Positions 18,314-26,467 of a stretch of 64,000 nucleotides of DNA are shown one piece after another. Each line of letters opens with the position of its first letter. Within the stretch, counting starts at the first letter, position 1. Origin of the DNA: Prosthecomicrobium pneumaticum (lineage in GTDB: Bacteria > Pseudomonadota > Alphaproteobacteria > Rhizobiales > Kaistiaceae); NCBI RefSeq assembly GCF_014199915.1, contig NZ_JACHOO010000002.1, positions 350,756 through 414,755 of the forward strand. The letters run 5' to 3'. Below the pieces are notes generated by a model. It did no database searches, had not been told where the DNA came from, and was given only the letters and a program-made list of their open reading frames with translations. A program made the position numbers and the translations under genes.

Positions 18314-18910
18314 ATGAACCGCCGCCTCTCGCGCGCCCTCCTCGCGCTCGCCGCCTTCGCCGGCTCCAGCCTGCCGGCCTTCGCCCATCCCGGCATCGGC
18401 GGCGCGCACGGCTTCGCTCATGGCTTCGCGCATCCGCTCGGCGGGCTCGACCACACGCTCGCCATGGTCGCGGTCGGCCTGCTCGCGGTGCAGATCGGCG
18501 GCCGCGCGCTGTGGATGCTGCCCGCCGCCTTCGTGGCGGCGATGGCGGCGGGCGGCGCGCTCGGCGTCGCCGGCGTGCCGCTGCCCTTCGTCGAGATCGG
18601 CATCGCCGGCTCGGTGCTGGTGCTCGGCGCCGTGGTGGCTTTCGGCCGCGCGCTGCCGCTCCCCGCCGCGATGGCGCTCGCCGCCGTCTTCGCGGTCTTC
18701 CACGGCCATGCGCACGGCACGGAAATGCCCGCCGATGCATCAGGGCTTGCCTATGGATTGGGCTTCATGGTCGCGACGGGTCTGCTGCACACGGCCGGCC
18801 TTGCCCTCGGCCTCGCCGCCGGCCGGCTGGCGGAGCGAGCCGGCCCCGCGGCGCTGCGTCTCGGCGGTGCGGCGATCGCGGTCGCCGGCCTCGGCCTGAT
18901 CGCCGGCTGA
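18314..18910 (+). CDS. HupE/UreJ-family membrane protein (nickel/cobalt permease type)
   Basis: A 198-residue protein with a signal peptide (cut at AFA-HPG) and about six helices. The family hallmark is the histidine-rich HPGIGGAHGF segment and HPLGGLDHTLAMVAVGL, followed later by FHGHAHG. HupE/UreJ proteins accompany hydrogenase or urease clusters and are implicated in nickel uptake, but neither cluster is in this window. The ATG at 18314 follows GGGAGAAG. Divergent from the ModE-type HTH gene. Confidence 0.88.
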   Translation: MNRRLSRALLALAAFAGSSLPAFAHPGIGGAHGFAHGFAHPLGGLDHTLAMVAVGLLAVQIGGRALWMLPAAFVAAMAAGGALGVAGVPLPFVEIGIAGSVLVLGAVVAFGRALPLPAAMALAAVFAVFHGHAHGTEMPADASGLAYGLGFMVATGLLHTAGLALGLAAGRLAERAGPAALRLGGAAIAVAGLGLIAG

Positions 18911-18937
18911 AGAGAAGGCGTTCGACAGCCGAGGAAG

Positions 18938-19153
18938 ACCCTCACCCTGCCCTCTCCCGCGAGCGGGAGAGGGGACGCCAAGCGGCGCTCATCCGTTTCC
19001 GTTCGCCGATTCGGCCCATCCTCGGCCGCAATTTCCACGCAACCGACGCCGCATCCCTCTCCCGCGGGCGAAGTCGGCTGTTGCCGACTTCGCCTTTGCC
19101 GCGCTCGGCTCCTCAACAGCCGAGCCGAGTGGGGAGAGGGCCGGGGTGAGGGC
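18938..19153. repeat. 216-bp composite repeat with three hairpins
   Basis: The ends are mutually inverted: ACCCTCACCC-TGCCCTCTCCCGC at 18938 and GGGGAGAGGG-CCGGGGTGAGGGC ending at 19153. Inside are a palindrome CTCTCCCGC/GCGGGAGAG, a perfect 11-bp hairpin GCGAAGTCGGC/GCCGACTTCGC (19068-19093) and CTCGGCT/AGCCGAG (19104-19124). It lies between convergent hupE and gcvPB genes, so may end both transcripts. No open frame or transposase. Confidence 0.75.
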
Positions 19154-19159
19154 CCTTCC

Positions 19160-20731
19160 CTACTCCGCCGCCTGTTCGAAGGGCGCCGGCGGCTCCCATT
19201 TCAGCTTCGGAGTGCGGGCGGCGCGGGTCTCGTCGAGGCGGCGGCGCGGCGCGTAGCGCGGCGCCGCCTTGAAGCGGTCCGTCTCGCCGGCCCGCGCCCG
19301 CATGGCGAGATCGCGCAGCGTCGCGACGAAGAGGTCGAGCGAGGCCTTCGATTCCGATTCGGTCGGCTCGATCAGCATCGCCCCGTGCACGACGAGCGGG
19401 AAATACATCGTCATCGGGTGATAGCCCTCGTCGATCATCGCCTTCGCGAAATCGAGCGTCGTCACCCCGGTGCCGTCGAGGAAGGAATCGTCGAACAGCA
19501 CCTCGTGCATGCAGGGCCGGTCGCCGAAGGGCTGGCTGAACAGGTCGCGCAGCCCCGCCCGGACATAATTGGCGTTGAGGACGGCGTCCTCCGAGGCCTG
19601 CTTCAGCCCGTCCGCCCCGTGCGACAGCATATAGGCGAGCGCCCGCACATACATGCCCATCTGGCCGTGGAAGGCGACCATGCGGCCGAACGGCGTCTCG
19701 CCCTCGGCGAGCTCCGCCTCGCTTTCGACGAGCCGCGGCCCCTCCGCCTCCATCCTGACGAAGGGAAGCGGCGCGAAGGCGGCGAGCCGGTGCGACAGCA
19801 CCACCGGCCCGGCGCCCGGTCCGCCGCCGCCATGCGGCGTCGAGAACGTCTTGTGGAGGTTGATGTGCATGGCGTCGACGCCGAGCTCGCCGACTTTCGC
19901 CTTGCCGACGATGGCGTTGAAATTGGCCCCGTCGCAATAGAAATACGCCCCCGCCTCGTGCACCGCCCGGGCGATCTCGACGACGTCGCGCTCGAACAGG
20001 CCGCAGGTGTTGGGGTTGGTCAGCATGATCGCCGCCACCTGCGGCGAGAGCAGCTTGCGGACCGCCTCGGGGTCGACCGTGCCGTCGGCGCGCGCCGGCA
20101 CCGGCACGACGCGGAAGCCGAGCAGCGCCGCCGTCGCCGGATTGGTGCCGTGCGCCGATTCCGGCACCAGCACGATCGGCCGCGCCTCGCCGCGCGCCTC
20201 GACCGCCGCCTTGATCGCCATCATGCCGCAGAGCTCGCCATGCGCGCCGGCCTTGGGCGACAGGGCGACCGCCCGCATGCCGGTCATCTCGAGCAGCCAG
20301 CGGCCGAGCTCGGCCATCAGCTCGACCGCGCCCGAAACGGTCGAGAGCGGCTGCAGCGGATGGATGTCGGCGATGCCGGGAAGCCGCGCCATCTTCTCGT
20401 TCAGCCGCGGATTGTGCTTCATCGTGCAGGAGCCGAGCGGATAGAGCCCGCTGTCGATCGCATAGTTCTTCTGGCTCAGCCGCACGTAATGGCGCACCGC
20501 CTCCGGCTCGGACAGCCCGGGCAGGTCGATCGGGGCGCGGCGCATGTGCGCACCGAGGCGCGGCGCGAAGCGGCCGGGCTCGTCGAGATCGACGCCCGTC
20601 ACGTCGTGCCGGCCGATCTCGAAGAGCAGCGGCTCCTCGACCGCGAGGCCGCGATTGCCGGTGAAGGTCCCGATCGGGGCGGCAGCGGCCGTCTCCGGCG
20701 CGGTCGGGCGGCCGACGCTGTTCATCGTCAT
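19160..20731 (-). CDS. gcvPB: Glycine dehydrogenase (decarboxylating) subunit 2
   Basis: A 523-residue PLP-binding half of the glycine cleavage P-protein. The PLP lysine is in NLHKTFSTPHGGGGPG; other signatures are LGSCTMKHNP, SPKAGAHGELCGM and ESAHGTNPA. With GcvPA it decarboxylates glycine and passes aminomethyl to lipoyl-GcvH. The start overlaps the gcvPA stop (TGATG), with GGAGGTG upstream. The N-terminal 45 residues are alanine/proline-rich and less conserved. Confidence 0.95.
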   Translation of the reverse strand: MTMNSVGRPTAPETAAAAPIGTFTGNRGLAVEEPLLFEIGRHDVTGVDLDEPGRFAPRLGAHMRRAPIDLPGLSEPEAVRHYVRLSQKNYAIDSGLYPLGSCTMKHNPRLNEKMARLPGIADIHPLQPLSTVSGAVELMAELGRWLLEMTGMRAVALSPKAGAHGELCGMMAIKAAVEARGEARPIVLVPESAHGTNPATAALLGFRVVPVPARADGTVDPEAVRKLLSPQVAAIMLTNPNTCGLFERDVVEIARAVHEAGAYFYCDGANFNAIVGKAKVGELGVDAMHINLHKTFSTPHGGGGPGAGPVVLSHRLAAFAPLPFVRMEAEGPRLVESEAELAEGETPFGRMVAFHGQMGMYVRALAYMLSHGADGLKQASEDAVLNANYVRAGLRDLFSQPFGDRPCMHEVLFDDSFLDGTGVTTLDFAKAMIDEGYHPMTMYFPLVVHGAMLIEPTESESKASLDLFVATLRDLAMRARAGETDRFKAAPRYAPRRRLDETRAARTPKLKWEPPAPFEQAAE

Positions 20732-22071
20732 CAGAGCACCTCCGCCAGCGCCGCCGCATAGGCCGCGCGGTCTTCGTCCGTGTTGATCTCGGTCGACGCG
20801 ACGAGGATCAGGTCGGCGAGCTCCGGCCGGCCGGGCTCGAGGCGGGAGACCGGAACCCCGCCGAGCACGCCCCGTTCGGCGAGCGCCTCGACGACCGAAG
20901 CGGCGTCGCCCGGCACGCGCAGCGTGAATTCGTTGAAGAACGAGTCGTTGAGGACACTTACGCCGGCAAGCTCGGAAAGTGATTCCGCGAGCGCGACCGC
21001 GTTCATGTGATTGATGCGGGCGAGCCGGGCGAGGCCCGTTTCGCCGAGGAGCGTCGTGTGAATCGAGAAGGCGAGCGCGCAAAGCCCTGAATTCGTACAG
21101 ATATTCGAGGTCGCCTTGTCGCGCCGGATGTGCTGCTCGCGGGTCGAGAGGGTGAGCACGAAGCCGCGCCGGCCGTCGGCGTCGACGGTCTCGCCGCACA
21201 GCCGGCCCGGCATCTGCCGGACATATTTCGCCCGCGTCGCGAAGAGCCCGACATAAGGCCCTCCGAACGAAAGCGCATTGCCGAGGCCCTGGCCCTCGCC
21301 GACGACGATGTCCGCCCCTTGCGCGCCCGGCGGCTCGACGAGGCCGAGCGACACCACCTCGGTGAAGACGGCGACGAGCAGCGCCCCGACCGCATGCGCC
21401 TTCTGCGCGATCGGCGCGAGGTCGATCAGCTGGCCGTAGACCGACGGGCTCTGCACGACGACGCAGGAGGTCTCGGCGTCGATCGCGGCGAGGATGTCCT
21501 CCGTGCCGGCGGGGTCGGGCGGCAGCGCCGCCACCGTGTCGGAGGCGAGCTTCGACAGGCCCTCGACGACCGCGCGGTAATGCGGATGCAGCCCGCCCGA
21601 CAGCACCGCCTTCTTCCGCCGGGTGACGCGGTGCGCCATCAGCACGGCTTCGGCCGTCGCCGTCGAGCCGTCATACATCGAGGCGTTCGCCACCTCCATG
21701 CCGGTCAGATGGGCGACCTGGGTCTGGAACTCGAACAGAACCTGCAGCGTGCCCTGCGTGATTTCCGGCTGGTAGGGCGTGTAGCTCGTCAGAAACTCCG
21801 AGCGCTGGATCAGGTGGTCGACGCTCGCCGGGACATGGTGGCGATAGGCGCCGGCGCCGACGAAGAAGGGCACAGAGCCGGCGGCGACGTTCTTCGCCGC
21901 CATCCGGCCGATGGTCCGCTCGACGGAGAGCTCGCCCGCCCGCCTCGGCAGGTCGAGCGCGCCGACCCGCAGCGGCTCGGGGATGTCGAGGAAGAGGTCG
22001 TCGATCGCGCCGACGCCGATCGCCCGCAGCATCGCCTGCCGGTCGGCCTCGGAATGGGGGAGATAGCGCAT
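20731..22071 (-). CDS. gcvPA: Glycine dehydrogenase (decarboxylating) subunit 1
   Basis: A 446-residue N-terminal half of the split P-protein. Recognisable stretches: [51 protein letters not shown] (quoted in part) and [14 protein letters not shown]. The start at 22071 has GGAGACAGGTG directly upstream. Both halves are needed for activity. In many proteobacteria the P-protein is a single chain of about 950 residues, so the split form is notable here. Confidence 0.95.
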   Translation of the reverse strand: MRYLPHSEADRQAMLRAIGVGAIDDLFLDIPEPLRVGALDLPRRAGELSVERTIGRMAAKNVAAGSVPFFVGAGAYRHHVPASVDHLIQRSEFLTSYTPYQPEITQGTLQVLFEFQTQVAHLTGMEVANASMYDGSTATAEAVLMAHRVTRRKKAVLSGGLHPHYRAVVEGLSKLASDTVAALPPDPAGTEDILAAIDAETSCVVVQSPSVYGQLIDLAPIAQKAHAVGALLVAVFTEVVSLGLVEPPGAQGADIVVGEGQGLGNALSFGGPYVGLFATRAKYVRQMPGRLCGETVDADGRRGFVLTLSTREQHIRRDKATSNICTNSGLCALAFSIHTTLLGETGLARLARINHMNAVALAESLSELAGVSVLNDSFFNEFTLRVPGDAASVVEALAERGVLGGVPVSRLEPGRPELADLILVASTEINTDEDRAAYAAALAEVL

Positions 22072-22087
22072 CACCTGTCTCCAACGC

Positions 22088-22176
22088 CCGTCAGGGCCGG
22101 GCTCGACCCGGCCATCCACGTCTTCGGTGGGGCGGGCAGAAATGCGAGGGAGCCCGGACGAGACCCGGGCATGACG
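22088..22176. repeat. Pair of short intergenic palindromes between gcvH and gcvPA
   Basis: GGCCGGG-CTCGA-CCCGGCC at 22095-22113 followed by CATCC, and GCCCGG-N7-CCGGGC at 22152-22170 followed by ATGACGG. These are typical alphaproteobacterial intergenic palindromes. They interrupt the gcv operon and could tune gcvPA/PB expression relative to gcvT/H. Confidence 0.65.
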
Positions 22177-22186
22177 GCTGCGTGGG

Positions 22187-22558
22187 CTAGAGCGTCTCGA
22201 CGAAGGCCTTGTAGGCCGCCTCGTCCATCAGCCCGTCGAGCTCCGAGGGGTCGGAGAGCGCGATCTTCGCGAACCAGCCCTCGCCTTCCGGCGCCTCGTT
22301 GACCTTGCCGGGATTGTCGACGAGCGCCTCGTTGACGGCGGTCACCGTGCCGGAGACGGGCGCATAGACCTCGCTCGCCGCCTTCACCGATTCGACGACC
22401 GCCGCCTCGCCGCCCTTCTCGAGCGTCTTGCCGACCTCGGGCAGTTCGACGAAGACGACGTCACCGAGCTGTTCCTGGGCGTAATGGGAGATGCCGAAGA
22501 CCGCCTCGTCGCCGGCGATCTCGATCCATTCGTGGTCCTTGGTGTAGCGCTTGCTCAT
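22187..22558 (-). CDS. gcvH: Glycine cleavage system H protein
   Basis: A 123-residue lipoyl carrier of the glycine cleavage system. The lipoylation site is Lys59 in [10 protein letters not shown]; the N-terminus YTKDHEWIE and [19 protein letters not shown] (in part) are diagnostic. It shuttles the aminomethyl group from the P-protein to GcvT. It lies 18 bp after gcvT on the same strand. Confidence 0.97.
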   Translation of the reverse strand: MSKRYTKDHEWIEIAGDEAVFGISHYAQEQLGDVVFVELPEVGKTLEKGGEAAVVESVKAASEVYAPVSGTVTAVNEALVDNPGKVNEAPEGEGWFAKIALSDPSELDGLMDEAAYKAFVETL

Positions 22559-22576
22559 CGGGGTCCTCTGGACGGC

Positions 22577-23725
22577 TCAGGCCGGCTTGCGGTGATAGCG
22601 GTGGGGAACGAAGGGGAGCGTCTCGACCCGGGCAGCAAGTTCCTTGCCGCGCACGACGAGGACGAGCGGGGTTCCGGGCGCGGCGTGCCCGGCGGGCACA
22701 TAGCCCATGGCGACGGGGCCGCCGGCGGTCGGGCCGAAGCCGCCCGAGGTGACGAGGCCGAGCGTGCGGCCGGCGGGGTCGCGGATCTCGGTGCCCTCGC
22801 GCGCCGGGGCGCGGCCCTCGGGCCGGATGCCGACGCGGCGGCGCGCCGCACCGGCGGCGAGTTCGCCGATGATCCGGCCGGCGCCGGGAAAGCCGCCCTC
22901 CTCGCGCCGCCGCCTCGCGATCGCGAAGGCGATGTCGGCCTCGACCGGCGAGGTCGCCTCGTCGATGTCGTGGCCATAGAGGCAGAGCCCGGCCTCGAGC
23001 CGCAGCGAATCGCGCGCGCCGAGGCCGATCGGCGCCACCTCCGGCTCGGCGAGCAGCGCCCGGGCGAGATCCTCGGCCCGGTCGGCGGCGACCGAGATCT
23101 CCCAGCCGTCCTCGCCCGTATAGCCGGAGCGGCTCAGATGGCAGGCAATGCCGTCGAAGAGGGCGGCCCGCGCCGTCATGAAGCCCATCGCCACCGCCTC
23201 GGGAGCGTGCCGGGCCATCACGGCGGCGGCGGCCGGCCCCTGCAGGGCGAGCAGCGCCCGGTCGTCGCGCGGGTCGAGCAGGATCCCCTCGGGCAGATTG
23301 GCGGCGATGTGGGCGTAGTCGATCGCCTTGCGCGCCGCATTGACGACGAGCATCAGCGCGCCCTCGTCCTGCGGGTCGGGCGAGCGGGTCACCATCAGGT
23401 CGTCGATGATGCCGCCCTCGGGCGTCGTCAGAACGGTGTAGCGGACCCGGCCGGGCGCGAGGCCGCGGAAATCGCCGGGCGTCAGCGCCTCGAGCGCCGC
23501 GGCCGTCGCTCCGTGATCGGGGCCGGTCAGCACCGCCTGCCCCATGTGCGAGACGTCGAACAGGCCGGCCTTCTCGCGCGTCCAGAGATGTTCGGCGAGG
23601 ATGCCGGTCGGATATTGCACCGGCATCGCATAGCCCGCGAAGGGCACCATGCGGGCGCCGAGCGCGCGATGGAGCGCCGCGAGCGGGGTCTCGTGCAGTT
23701 CGCCGGTGGGCGTTTCGTCCGCCAT
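22577..23725 (-). CDS. gcvT: Aminomethyltransferase (T protein)
   Basis: A 382-residue enzyme that transfers the methylene group from aminomethyl-lipoyl-GcvH to tetrahydrofolate and releases ammonia. Seen: VPFAGYAMPVQYP, FDVSHMGQ, SRSGYTGEDGWEIS and the C-terminal barrel with GYVPAGHAAPGTPL. First gene of the gcv operon, preceded by a tandem glycine riboswitch about 60 bp upstream. Confidence 0.96.
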   Translation of the reverse strand: MADETPTGELHETPLAALHRALGARMVPFAGYAMPVQYPTGILAEHLWTREKAGLFDVSHMGQAVLTGPDHGATAAALEALTPGDFRGLAPGRVRYTVLTTPEGGIIDDLMVTRSPDPQDEGALMLVVNAARKAIDYAHIAANLPEGILLDPRDDRALLALQGPAAAAVMARHAPEAVAMGFMTARAALFDGIACHLSRSGYTGEDGWEISVAADRAEDLARALLAEPEVAPIGLGARDSLRLEAGLCLYGHDIDEATSPVEADIAFAIARRRREEGGFPGAGRIIGELAAGAARRRVGIRPEGRAPAREGTEIRDPAGRTLGLVTSGGFGPTAGGPVAMGYVPAGHAAPGTPLVLVVRGKELAARVETLPFVPHRYHRKPA

Positions 23726-23787
23726 CAGGTCCGCCTCGGGAAAAGGGCCAAGCGCACGGCACGGCCCTTCCGGTCCGCTCCGCGCCC

Positions 23788-23967
23788 CCTCTGTCCCGAG
23801 AACCTGAGAGATTTCCCGCGGCGACCCGCGGTTACTCCTTCGGTGAGCCGCCCTTGCGGGCCGCTGCTTTCCAGAGCGTCGCCGACCGTCCGGTCCGGTG
23901 GCCTGAGAGTTTCCGGGGCGGTTGCTCCTTCGGCGGCGTCGGGCCTTCGCCCATCGCCTCTCCCGGC
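23788..23967 (-). promoter_or_regulatory. Tandem glycine riboswitch upstream of gcvT
   Basis: Reading the minus strand, the first aptamer spans about 23967-23890 with conserved CGAAGGAGCAA (near 23930) and AACTCTCAGG (near 23905). The second spans about 23880-23790 with CCGAAGGAGTAA (near 23838) and AATCTCTCAGG (near 23808). These paired motifs are the known signature of two-aptamer glycine riboswitches, which activate gcv genes when glycine is abundant. The GC-rich sequence between 23790 and the gcvT start may hold the expression platform; no clear U-run terminator is seen, so translational control is possible. Confidence 0.93.
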
Positions 23968-24072
23968 GGTCGTCGGAACCGGCGGCGCGCCGCCGATTCG
24001 GCCGGACGGCGACGATCGCCCGGCTGGCAGCAATCTAGAGGCGGCGGCGGCCGAGTCAATCGGGCCGGAGGG

Positions 24073-25527
24073 TCATTCCGCCGCGGCGACGGGGGCGGCG
24101 TGCGCGACGCCGTGCGGCGCGGCGAGTCCCTTCGTCATGAGGCCGATCATCTCGGCCATGTAGTCGCCGAGGCCGGTGCCGTAGAACTCCATGTCGCGCT
24201 CATAGGAGTCGAGATAGGCTTGGCTCGAGGGCTGGACATAGCCGACATAGCCGCCGTTGAAGCTCGTCACCACGGCGTCGAGCCCCGCGCCGGCGAGGGC
24301 GCGGCGGAACGGCGCGGCGAGTTCGCCGCTATAGTCGCAGGGCGCCCCGACGAGGAGCGCGTCGCCGATCCGGAGCGCGTCGATGCGCGCCTCCTGCGGC
24401 AGGCCGATCACCCGCGTGAGCAGCCAGGGCCGCACCACGATCTCGGCGGAGATGCGGTATTGCGGCGGCGGCAGGGGCAGGCCGACCGTCGCGGTGGCGA
24501 GCGGCACGCGCTCGAGCGGCGTCGCCCGGACGAGCGCCTTCACCGTCTCCTCCGCGAGGCGCGTGCCGATCGCCTCGGGCTTGCCGCGGGTCGCGTCCTC
24601 GCGATTCGCCGACTGGCCGCCGACCGCGCCGGCCATGAAGAGGGCGACGTCATAGCCCGCGGCCTTCATCTGCCGTTCCCAGACGCCGGGATAGTCGCCG
24701 CTGATCCGCAGATCGCCGGCGCCGCGCGTCGTCGGATGCGCGCCATAGGAGCCGATCACCGCGGTCCGCCCGCCGGTCTGCCGGACCGCGAGCGCGAACA
24801 GGCCCCCGTCGACCGGAGCGGGCTCCTGCCGGTTGCGGTTCCAGGTCATCTCCGGCAGGTCGACCGTGGCGCTCGCGAGCGTCGCCGGCTTGAGGTCGGC
24901 GAGCGCGGCGCGGATCGCTTGCGCCGCCTGGGCCGTCATCCAGTCGACGAGGCCGGGACGGTAGGTGCCGCCGATCAGATAGCCGGCGAGGCCGCGATAC
25001 CAGCCGCCCGGCGCGGTGTGGGTGTGGGTTCCGGCGAGATAGATGTCGTCGCCCGAGAGCCCGAGCGAGGGCAGCACGTCGCGCCGCAGCCGCAGCGCCA
25101 CTTCGGGCGGCACCATCAGCATGTCCATGCCGAGCACGACGACCCGCCGGCCGCCGACCGCGAAGGCGACGGCATGAACCGAGACCGGATCGGCGACGCC
25201 GTCGATCCCCTTGCCGATGTGCTTCGAATAGCCGGCGAGCCGCAGCCCGACGAAACGGCCGGCGGCCGGATCGTCCGCCGTGCCGTCGAGCGTCGGGGTG
25301 AGCGTCGCCTCGCCGAAACCGGCCGAGACCGGCCCTTCCGCGATCGCGGGATGGGCGACCGCCGCGACGCGCGACAGCGCCGCCTCATAGAAGGGACCGT
25401 CGAAATAGGGCGTCTCGTCGAGCGGCTTCAGCGCGGTCAATGCGCCGATCGCCGTGAGCCCGGCGAGCACCAGCAGGACCCGACCCAGCCGTTTCAGGCG
25501 CCGCCGCGGCGGCCGATCTGCGCTCAT
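24073..25527 (-). CDS. Neutral/alkaline ceramidase-like hydrolase
   Basis: A 484-residue protein with an N-terminal membrane anchor or signal (hydrophobic residues about 15-32 after a basic start) and the neutral ceramidase N-terminal catalytic fold. Zinc-site motif GTHTHTAPGGWY, then GSYGAHPTTRG and FMAGAVGGQSANRED resemble the family, as does NGGYVGYVQPSSQAY near the C-terminus. Neutral ceramidases are usually about 650 residues with a C-terminal beta domain, so this is a shorter form. Activity on ceramide is an inference. Its 5' end faces the lipoprotein gene's 3' end, with a repeat between. Confidence 0.85.
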   Translation of the reverse strand: MSADRPPRRRLKRLGRVLLVLAGLTAIGALTALKPLDETPYFDGPFYEAALSRVAAVAHPAIAEGPVSAGFGEATLTPTLDGTADDPAAGRFVGLRLAGYSKHIGKGIDGVADPVSVHAVAFAVGGRRVVVLGMDMLMVPPEVALRLRRDVLPSLGLSGDDIYLAGTHTHTAPGGWYRGLAGYLIGGTYRPGLVDWMTAQAAQAIRAALADLKPATLASATVDLPEMTWNRNRQEPAPVDGGLFALAVRQTGGRTAVIGSYGAHPTTRGAGDLRISGDYPGVWERQMKAAGYDVALFMAGAVGGQSANREDATRGKPEAIGTRLAEETVKALVRATPLERVPLATATVGLPLPPPQYRISAEIVVRPWLLTRVIGLPQEARIDALRIGDALLVGAPCDYSGELAAPFRRALAGAGLDAVVTSFNGGYVGYVQPSSQAYLDSYERDMEFYGTGLGDYMAEMIGLMTKGLAAPHGVAHAAPVAAAE

Positions 25528-25585
25528 CCGGACCTCTCCGCAAAGAGCCCTCCCCCGCCGCCGGACGGGACAGGATGAGGGCGGA

Positions 25586-25630
25586 AACCCTCTCCCGCCC
25601 CGCGTGAGAGGGCAGGGTGAGGGTCTTCTC
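25586..25630. repeat. Dispersed GGGAGAGGG-type palindrome
   Basis: ACCCTCTCCCGC-N4-GTGAGAGGGC-AGGGTGAGGGTCTTC is the inverted form of the element at 18938-18974, with about 35 matching bases. A degraded copy (GCCCTCCCCCGCC near 25547) precedes it. It lies between the lipoprotein and ceramidase-like genes. Confidence 0.75.
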
Positions 25631-25653
25631 TTGGCCGCCCGAAGGTCGACCGG

Positions 25654-26280
25654 CTAGCGCTTCGCGCCCGACTCGTCGAAGCCGATATAGAATTTGTAGC
25701 CGGCGCCGGGCGGACCCTGAGGCACGACGATGCCGTCCTCGATCTTCGAGAAATCGGCCGCGAAATCGGGCTCCGCGAGCGTCACGTCGAGCTTGTAGAG
25801 CTGCGAGGAGAGCACGGTCTCGCCGTCCTGGATCAGCGCGACGCGGATCGGCAGCGTCACCTTGCCGGCGCCGCCGGCCTGCCCCGCGATGACGCGGCCG
25901 GCAATGCCGAGCTTCACCACCGTCGCGCCGTCCTGCAGCCGGCATTCGCGCGCCGTATTGGTAATCGCCGCCTGCCAGCGCACCGGCGGCTCGACGCCCG
26001 TTTCGGTCTGCTCGCGGGTCGGCTTCGCCCGGACGACGAGCGCCTCGGTGCCGGGGCGGATCTCGATGCGGGGACATTTCGGCGTGGCGGCGAAGCGGTC
26101 GTCGGTGACGACCTCGGCCTTGCGCGCCTCCTGGGTCGCCGGGGCGCCGAAGATGCGGCCGGCGAAGCCTTCGCCCGAGCCGGGCCCGGAGCCCGTGCTC
26201 GAACAGGCGGCCAGAATCAGCGCCGCACCGGCCAAAGCCGCTCCCCGCGCCGCCCGCGCGCGACCAATCGCCTCTCTCAT
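25654..26280 (-). CDS. Predicted lipoprotein of unknown function
   Basis: A 208-residue protein with a lipoprotein signal peptide: basic start, hydrophobic stretch, lipobox LAAC at about residues 25-28. The mature part is a soluble beta-rich-looking domain with no motif I recognise beyond features seen in conserved alphaproteobacterial proteins (CPRIEIRPGTEALVV). Start ATG at 26280 has GAGGGGAG upstream; a longer frame to 26484 is spurious. Divergent from thrC with 187 bp between starts. Function unknown. Confidence 0.78.
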   Translation of the reverse strand: MREAIGRARAARGAALAGAALILAACSSTGSGPGSGEGFAGRIFGAPATQEARKAEVVTDDRFAATPKCPRIEIRPGTEALVVRAKPTREQTETGVEPPVRWQAAITNTARECRLQDGATVVKLGIAGRVIAGQAGGAGKVTLPIRVALIQDGETVLSSQLYKLDVTLAEPDFAADFSKIEDGIVVPQGPPGAGYKFYIGFDESGAKR

Positions 26281-26467
26281 GACCACTCCCCTCGACGCCG
26301 AGCGGCGCCCTCTATAGCAGCGGGCGAGCATAAAGGCGACCGCGGCGGAAGGAAGGCGGCGAAAGCCGGTAAATGCGACAACTTGCCGGGGGACGCGGCG
26401 CTGGGCTAGGGTGCGGCCCGATGCGGCCCGTCCGATCGCGGCCCGCATCGGTGGAGGCGTTTCGTCT

